From positions 1 through 64,000 of the forward strand of contig JAEZRM010000145.1 of assembly GCA_023412805.1 (NCBI GenBank): a DNA stretch of 64,000 nucleotides, in the 5' to 3' direction. Below are positions 61,628 through 64,000 of the stretch, piece by piece. The position numbers and the translations under genes are program-made. Every line of letters begins with the position of its first letter. Position 1 is the first letter of the stretch. The notes beneath the pieces are model-generated. The model was not told the origin of the DNA and did not search any database. It saw only the letters and a program-made list of their open reading frames with translations. The DNA is from Pseudomonadota bacterium (GTDB lineage Bacteria > Pseudomonadota > Alphaproteobacteria > Rhizobiales > Hyphomicrobiaceae).

Positions 61628-62740
61628 ATGTCGGGAAACTGCGAGATCACGGTCAACGGCACCACCTTCAGGGCGCGCCGCGGCGAGCTCCTGTTGGACG
61701 CGGCGCTCAACAACGGCGTGGATCTGCCGTACGACTGTCGATCGGGTCATTGCGGCACGTGCTGTGTGCGATTGGTATCGGGTGAGGTGCGAGGCGGCGA
61801 AGGTGCCGAGCCCGGCATCGTCCATGCCTGCCAATGCCGCGTCGTTGGCGATGCTGTTCTGGAGAAGGAACAGTCGAGCATTCGCAGTGTCGAAGGTGTG
61901 CTGAGTTCACTGCGCCCCCTGTCATCCGATGTGATCGAAGTGGGCATCAGGACAGACCGCGCGCTGCCTTATCTTGCGGGCCAGTATGCGCAGGTGCGCT
62001 TCAGAGGCTATCCGAGCAGACCATTCAGCATCACGCACCCATTGCATGCAAATCCCGATAGTCAATCGGTGTGGTTTCATGTGCGGCGCATGAAAGGCGG
62101 CCGTGTCACGTCCGCACTCGGCAGGCGCATCAAGCCGGGCCATCGTGTGAAGCTGATCGGTCCTTATGGCTCCGCGCATTTCCGGCCTAATCTCGACGGA
62201 CGGCTGATACTCATCGCCACCAACACGGGGTTTGCGCCGATATGGTCGATCGCCGTCGCGGCACTGCGAGAAAACCCCTCGCGGATGATGATGATCATCG
62301 CGGGTGGTCGCACGCTCGAGTCCCTCTACATGGTGCCCGCTCTCGCGCGGCTGGCTCGCTTTCCAAACGTCCTGATCATGCCTGTTTGCAGCACGCCGCA
62401 GAGCGTAACCGATGCGGTGAAGCTGGGCCGACCGACTGACTATCTACCCCGCCTGCTGCCCAGCGACGTTCTCTTCGTTTGCGGGGCGCCGGGGATGGTC
62501 GATGCCATCAAATCTGTCGCAGCGCGCGCCGGCGCGGTCTGCTACGCCGACCCGTTCCTGCCGAGCACCGACGACACGATCGAGGAGGGTGTGCTGACGC
62601 GGGCCATGGGGTGGCTTTCCGTGCCCTCCATCCAGCAGATCGGCCAACTCACGATCGATCGCTCACAAGATCGGCGTGAGCCGTCGATGCGCGCATCCAG
62701 GATGGCTGAAACAAGGGTGAGAAGTCATTTTCGTTCGTAA
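61628..62740 (+). CDS. [2Fe-2S] ferredoxin-flavin reductase
   Basis: The 370-residue electron-transfer protein has an N-terminal plant-type ferredoxin domain with Cys37, Cys42, Cys45 (YDCRSGHCGTCCVRLVSGE) and a fourth Cys in HACQC (about 68). An FAD-binding domain follows (YPSRPFSITHPL), then an NAD(P) domain (ILIATNTGFAPIWS, VLFVCGAPGMVDAIKS). The layout matches CDP-6-deoxyglucoseen reductase-like and monooxygenase reductases. A polar C-terminal extension is present. ATG 61628 is chosen. No signal peptide, so it is cytoplasmic. It precedes a tetraheme cytochrome by seven bases. Confidence 0.9.
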   Translation: MSGNCEITVNGTTFRARRGELLLDAALNNGVDLPYDCRSGHCGTCCVRLVSGEVRGGEGAEPGIVHACQCRVVGDAVLEKEQSSIRSVEGVLSSLRPLSSDVIEVGIRTDRALPYLAGQYAQVRFRGYPSRPFSITHPLHANPDSQSVWFHVRRMKGGRVTSALGRRIKPGHRVKLIGPYGSAHFRPNLDGRLILIATNTGFAPIWSIAVAALRENPSRMMMIIAGGRTLESLYMVPALARLARFPNVLIMPVCSTPQSVTDAVKLGRPTDYLPRLLPSDVLFVCGAPGMVDAIKSVAARAGAVCYADPFLPSTDDTIEEGVLTRAMGWLSVPSIQQIGQLTIDRSQDRREPSMRASRMAETRVRSHFRS

Positions 62741-62747
62741 GGGGTAT

Positions 62748-63794
62748 ATGTATCGATCGATGGCACTCAAGGCCGGGGGCTTTCCCCGGTCTTTGCTGGT
62801 TTGCGCCTGCGGTTTGTTGACGATCCTCGTTTTCGCGTCGGGCAGCACGATTGCATCCGATGGAGCCAAGATCGTCGGCCCGAATGCCTGCGCCGAATGT
62901 CACAAGCAGGAGGCCGAGGCTTGGAAGGGCTCGCACCATTTCAAGACCTTTCGCGAGATGCCGCGTCGCAAGGAAGCCAATCAGATCGCGGAGAAGATGG
63001 GCGTCCAGCGCATCAGATCAGAGGGCATCTGCCTCGGCTGCCACTACACGGTGCAGCAGAAGGACAACAGCAAGCAACCCGTTGCCGGAATCTCCTGCGA
63101 GTCATGCCATAGCGCCGGCGAGGATTGGATCAAAGTCCACAGTCAGTTCAGCGGCAAGACCGAGAAGACGGAGACGAAGGCGGAAAAGGATGCGCGCCTG
63201 AAGCTCGCCGACAGCAAGGGAATGATCAGGCCGTCCGCGATCTATCAAATGACCAAGAATTGCTACAGCTGCCATGTCGTGCCGCAAGAGGACCTGGTGA
63301 ACAAAGGCGGGCATCCCGCGGGCAGCGCGTTCGAGATGGTGTCCTGGTCACAGGGCGAAGTGCGCCACAACACCTGGCACTCCAAGGGCAAGGAGAATGT
63401 GCAGGCGAACGCGGCGCGCAAGCGTATGCTCTATCTCGTTGGGCTCGGCGTCGAGCTCGAGACGGCGCTCCGCGCTGTCGGAAAGTCGACCGTCCGGCGC
63501 ATTTACGCGTTCGCGATGGCCAAGCGCGCCGACAACGCACGCAAGCAGCTCGCCGCCGCAGCGAAAGCGGCGCCGGGCGTTCCCGAGATCGCAAAGCTCG
63601 TCGAGTACGGGCATTCGGCCGGACTGAAGTTGAACAACGAGCGTTATCTGGCTGCTGCCGCCGATGGCGTTGCAAAAACGTTGGCGACCATCTCCGAGAA
63701 GTACGACGGCAGCACCCTGGCTGGGCTCGATAGCCTCATACCCGGATCGGACAAGTTCAAGGGCAAGGCACAATCACCCGGCGCATCGAACTGA
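62748..63794 (+). CDS. Tetraheme c554-like cytochrome
   Basis: The 348-residue exported protein has an N-terminal hydrophobic segment (about residues 16-33, then STIASDGA). Four CXXCH heme sites lie at residues 48-52, 95-99, 117-121 and 172-176. Spacing and the VAGISCESCHSAGEDW segment follow Nitrosomonas cytochrome c554 (CSSCH, CVGCH, CESCH, CSACH), the electron acceptor of hydroxylamine oxidoreductase. The C-terminal half is helical and Lys/Ala-rich without hemes. No hydroxylamine oxidoreductase gene is visible. It follows the ferredoxin-type reductase by seven bases and precedes a partial membrane protein. Confidence 0.88.
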   Translation: MYRSMALKAGGFPRSLLVCACGLLTILVFASGSTIASDGAKIVGPNACAECHKQEAEAWKGSHHFKTFREMPRRKEANQIAEKMGVQRIRSEGICLGCHYTVQQKDNSKQPVAGISCESCHSAGEDWIKVHSQFSGKTEKTETKAEKDARLKLADSKGMIRPSAIYQMTKNCYSCHVVPQEDLVNKGGHPAGSAFEMVSWSQGEVRHNTWHSKGKENVQANAARKRMLYLVGLGVELETALRAVGKSTVRRIYAFAMAKRADNARKQLAAAAKAAPGVPEIAKLVEYGHSAGLKLNNERYLAAAADGVAKTLATISEKYDGSTLAGLDSLIPGSDKFKGKAQSPGASN

Positions 63795-63870
63795 TGCGGA
63801 TCGCCGAGCAGTGCGTTGAGTTTACGGTTGAGGAGAGTGGCGCCACGATGGGTGTTCGCGGGGGATCGCC

Positions 63871-64000
63871 ATGAGAGCCGCGGCGCGGCGCGCGTCCGAC
63901 GGTACGATCGGCATTCGTACAGCCCAGGGGCTGATCATCGCGCTGATTTCCGGCGGATTGTTTTGGCTCGTCTGGATCTATGGCAATGGACTTCGTGACC
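63871..64000 (+). CDS. Membrane protein, truncated by the window edge
   Basis: Only the first 43 codons are inside the window, from ATG 63871. The reading begins MRAAARRASDGTIGIRTAQG and continues with one hydrophobic helix (LIIALISGGLFWLVWIYG), then NGLRD. A single N-terminal transmembrane anchor is visible. It is a candidate membrane partner of the cytochromes, but its nature cannot be decided from the visible part. Confidence 0.5.
   Translation, partial: MRAAARRASDGTIGIRTAQGLIIALISGGLFWLVWIYGNGLRD

Overview
The window is a dense, high-GC (roughly 60-65 % by eye) bacterial chromosome segment with about 55 protein genes, one tRNA-Arg and no rRNA, CRISPR array or intact mobile element. Several things point to an alphaproteobacterium of the Hyphomicrobiales (Rhizobiales) type: a C4-pathway 5-aminolevulinate synthase (hemA), a heparinase II/III-like gene, a conserved small-protein gene (DUF2783 type) next to an FAD hydroxylase, a Tat-exported TRAP binding protein, and a palindromic intergenic unit of the kind common in this order. 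Genus is not resolvable from the sequence alone.

Layout. 0.2-1.8 kb: nuoA-nuoB-nuoC, the start of a complex I operon that stops abruptly after nuoC. 1.8-6 kb: a GMC oxidoreductase, a patatin-like protein and a DMT permease. 6-12.9 kb: xseA, then a co-directional run of purD, two tandem fluoroacetate-dehalogenase-like hydrolases and two more patatin-like proteins. 12.8-15.5 kb: a Rieske protein with two amidohydrolases. 15.7-22 kb: a heparinase-like protein, an ArsR/SRPBCC divergent pair, fmt and def, and a retropepsin-like/RimK-like fusion. 22-31 kb: a long minus-strand catabolic and housekeeping run (enolase superfamily, MBL hydrolase, SMP-30, sulfurtransferase, AlaX, cysteine synthase, SDR, nitrilase-type hydrolase, GNAT, SnoaL). 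31-39 kb: lipB, a parvulin, boxB-boxC (aerobic benzoyl-CoA pathway), hslU, folB and a pteridine-reductase-like SDR. 39-42 kb: three outer-membrane/secreted beta proteins, two of them tandem paralogs. 42-47.4 kb: hmgA, an MBL protein, an FAD hydroxylase with a DUF2783 partner, and an SDR. 47.6-50 kb: tRNA-Arg, an integrase remnant and a DEAD-box helicase. 50-55 kb: a TRAP transporter with an amidase and a tiny membrane protein. 55-64 kb: a multiheme cytochrome region.

How genes fit together. Aromatic catabolism recurs: boxBC opens the ring of benzoyl-CoA, hmgA cleaves homogentisate, and the FAD hydroxylase plus DUF2783 protein beside hmgA looks like a two-component 3-hydroxyphenylacetate 6-hydroxylase that would feed it. 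The most distinctive region is the right end. A minus-strand run encodes a pentaheme c-type cytochrome, a 540-residue outer-membrane beta-barrel, a CcmI-like TPR protein and ALA synthase. Divergent from it lie a [2Fe-2S]/flavin reductase, a c554-like tetraheme cytochrome and the start of a membrane protein cut by the window edge. Together they look like a coordinated envelope electron-transfer system with its own heme supply and maturation helpers. Its substrate is unknown.

The segment also carries three copies of a mosaic multi-hairpin intergenic repeat (near 5.9, 15.6 and 21.9 kb).
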